Positions 5,196 through 6,958 of a stretch of DNA of 6,958 bases are shown here, one piece after another. Location of the stretch: NCBI GenBank assembly GCA_045807785.1, contig JBJMGS010000041.1, forward strand, positions 1 through 6,958, written 5' to 3'. Both the position numbers and the translations under genes were made by a program. Numbering within the stretch: position 1 is the stretch's first letter; the number at the start of each line of letters is the position of its first letter. The DNA is from JAIVGV01 sp045807785. GTDB lineage: Bacteria > Acidobacteriota > Blastocatellia > Pyrinomonadales > Pyrinomonadaceae. The notes under the pieces were generated by a model. That model did not search any database. It had not been told where the DNA came from and was given only the letters and a program-made list of their open reading frames with translations.

Positions 5196-6958
5196 CTATT
5201 GGGAGATCGACTTCAGTTCGGCCTCCCCCTGTGTTGTGACCAGAGTGCCCTTTTTAAAGACCTGCACCTTCCCCTTCAACGTGTCCGCCTTGGCCGCTCC
5301 GGGAGGAAGCGATAGCACCGGCTTTCCGTTGTTCCAATTCAGAACCGCCAGTGGCACGGCAGCAGGTGCCGCTACAGCAGGTGTTGGATCGGGTAAGAAT
5401 TTAAAGCTTATCCTCTGGTCGCCGCAGTGTGAGAAGTCAACCAGATCCGTTCCGGTCACCACGATGGACGTGTCGGTGCGCACGGCGGAATCGAGTGTCG
5501 GCGTGGGTTCGACCGCGAATTTGTCTGATTCGTTAGAAAAAAGTCCGCCTGCCTTCACTTGAACGAACCAGCAACCGGGCTTGAGGCCGGCAGGGACGGC
5601 AACGTCAAACTGATTCCGGGTGGGGGCGGGCGCGCTGGCCACTGGGACCTCCTCCTCCTCTCCGGTTTCGGAATGAAGAGCGACCACCATGGGCGGGTTG
5701 AAGCCTCTGCCCTTAACGGTCAGCGTGTTGCCGGATAGACTAATGGAGTCTATTCCCGTCGCGGCAGGTGAATAAGCCACCAGGTATTCAAACGCATTGC
5801 TCTCCAGCGGCTTGCCACTGGCGCTGGCGGAAGCAGGCTGAGGCTTGCTCACGGTGAAGTGAAGCTTGGTTTGCGAACGTACCGGTTGGCCGAGTTTGAA
5901 AGAGAAGTGTAGCTCTCGGTCGTCTGATTCTTCGGCGATCGTCTTCAGATCAGTAATGCTCAGGTCGTTTTGCTCTGCGAGCTTTACGGTGCCGCCCGTC
6001 AGGTACGAGCCGTGAACGATCCCTTTTCTTACCCCGCCGTCTGCGGTAATGTCCGTCCAGAAGCACTCGCTACCAGCATCGCCGCAGCTGCCCACTTTGA
6101 CTATTTCCACTTCGTCAAGTCTGGCGGCGATCGTGTTCGCGTCAACGGACATCACCCCGTCGACAGTGACGACCACTCTATTAAGGCTGACGCCGCCGAG
6201 AAATTCGAGGCCCATGAAAACATAAAATTTTGTAAGGTCAGCCGGGCTGGGCGGGCTCTTCTCAGCATGCCTGACCTGAAATCTGCGCGGGACGACCTCC
6301 GCCCCGTTATTGTCTTTCACGATCTCGAGAGCAAATTGATCGAGACAGACGTCGTATTGGGGATCGGTGCGCTCCCCATGGCGGATAGCCATGTAGCATG
6401 GCAACCCCGCTCTTAATTTAGTGAAGTCGACCGGAAGTCCTTCCGTCAAGTCCCCCACGGCTGCTTTGACATCGTTCTGGATGGACTTGTCCACCAGCAT
6501 CTGTAACGGCGCAAAGAAGAGCGCCGGGGATTTCAGGAAGAGCTTACGAAAGCCCGACGTCAGGAACCGGTCGATGGGAAAGAAGCAGACGACGACTTCC
6601 GATCCCTGTTTGCCAATCACCGTGTTGGAACGAAACCCGAAGTCGCTCACGCGGTTAAGTTGTTCGATGGTCTTATCCGGCCATGCCGTAGCAACGCCAG
6701 GTATCCCGACGCCGGTTGCCGCGGCGATCCCCTTCACGATTCCTTGTTCATTAATCGAGAACGTAAAGGCTCCGGCCAGATTGCCGGCCAAGGTCAGCCA
6801 GCGCATGAAGCGGTTTCTCAAGGTGTCGGTCTGCGCATCAAGCAACTGGCCTCGCACTACACGATACTCTTCAGTGGCGACCTGATTCGGAAATGATGAA
6901 GCCTGGTAACTGTCGGTGCTGCCGGACGCATTCGACTCGCCAGGCGTAGCTCCGCTGA
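5196..6958 (-). CDS. unrecognised protein with C-terminal TIG/Ig-like domains (5' end beyond window)
   Basis: The minus-strand frame ends with TAG at 5196-5198 and stays open to the right edge. A GTG at 6857 is in frame, but sense codons continue upstream through a Ser/Thr/Gly-rich stretch, so the real start is outside. Residue numbers here count from that GTG. Residues about 17-59 are weakly hydrophobic and Gly/Ala-rich (two segments, possibly membrane-associated). Residues about 85-125 contain the patch KSPALFFAPLQM, and residues about 210-350 look beta-rich. Residues about 366-449 have an IPT/TIG or Ig-like pattern (SISLSGNTLTVKGRGF, then GCWFVQVKAGGLFSNES). A second such unit may follow to the end. 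Seven cysteines, including a CGDAGSEC pair at 258 and 265, would suit disulfides in an extracytoplasmic protein. I do not recognise the family. Two sampled 60-base stretches are 53% and 58% GC, lower than most of the patatin gene. It lies 124 bp upstream of that gene in the same direction, so a shared envelope role is possible but unproven. Confidence 0.75.
   Translation of the reverse strand, partial: SGATPGESNASGSTDSYQASSFPNQVATEEYRVVRGQLLDAQTDTLRNRFMRWLTLAGNLAGAFTFSINEQGIVKGIAAATGVGIPGVATAWPDKTIEQLNRVSDFGFRSNTVIGKQGSEVVVCFFPIDRFLTSGFRKLFLKSPALFFAPLQMLVDKSIQNDVKAAVGDLTEGLPVDFTKLRAGLPCYMAIRHGERTDPQYDVCLDQFALEIVKDNNGAEVVPRRFQVRHAEKSPPSPADLTKFYVFMGLEFLGGVSLNRVVVTVDGVMSVDANTIAARLDEVEIVKVGSCGDAGSECFWTDITADGGVRKGIVHGSYLTGGTVKLAEQNDLSITDLKTIAEESDDRELHFSFKLGQPVRSQTKLHFTVSKPQPASASASGKPLESNAFEYLVAYSPAATGIDSISLSGNTLTVKGRGFNPPMVVALHSETGEEEEVPVASAPAPTRNQFDVAVPAGLKPGCWFVQVKAGGLFSNESDKFAVEPTPTLDSAVRTDTSIVVTGTDLVDFSHCGDQRISFKFLPDPTPAVAAPAAVPLAVLNWNNGKPVLSLPPGAAKADTLKGKVQVFKKGTLVTTQGEAELKSISQ

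Overview
The window is bacterial DNA. The two long genes are GC-rich and tightly packed, with bacterial start signals, Rho-independent-type hairpins and a tRNA fragment of bacterial type. From memory, the closest relatives of the large patatin-like membrane protein occur in Acidobacteria and other soil or environmental bacteria. That placement is an inference and is not shown by the sequence.

Layout, left to right. (1) Positions 1-325 hold the end of a small, basic, helix-rich hypothetical gene on the + strand, still open at the window edge. (2) Positions 333-380 hold the 3' half of a tRNA-Asn (anticodon GTT) with no 5' half. This is the usual scar where an integrative element has inserted into a tRNA gene, with the element lying to the left. 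(3) A perfect 14-bp stem-loop with a T-tract (410-447) follows and is probably the original tRNA terminator. (4) Positions 448-745 are a lower-GC intergenic stretch with no convincing gene. (5) Positions 746-5071 on the - strand encode a 1441-residue patatin-like phospholipase. Its catalytic Ser and Asp are separated by about 985 residues, including a membrane domain of about 12 helices. (6) A 124-bp gap contains a strong hairpin (5148-5180) and the Shine-Dalgarno of the patatin gene. (7) From 5196 past the right edge, also on the - strand, lies the 3' part of an unrecognised gene. Its product has a hydrophobic N-terminal part and Ig/TIG-like beta-sandwich domains at the C terminus.

The two minus-strand genes are co-directional and 124 bp apart. 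The hairpin between them, the Shine-Dalgarno of the second gene and their different base composition suggest they are at least partly independently expressed. A working hypothesis is that the TIG-like protein and the membrane patatin act together at the cell envelope, but the window does not prove this. The most interesting points are the tRNA-Asn integration scar, the architecture of the split membrane-embedded patatin, and its unnamed neighbour. I found no CRISPR array, transposase, integrase, cyclase or rRNA in the window.
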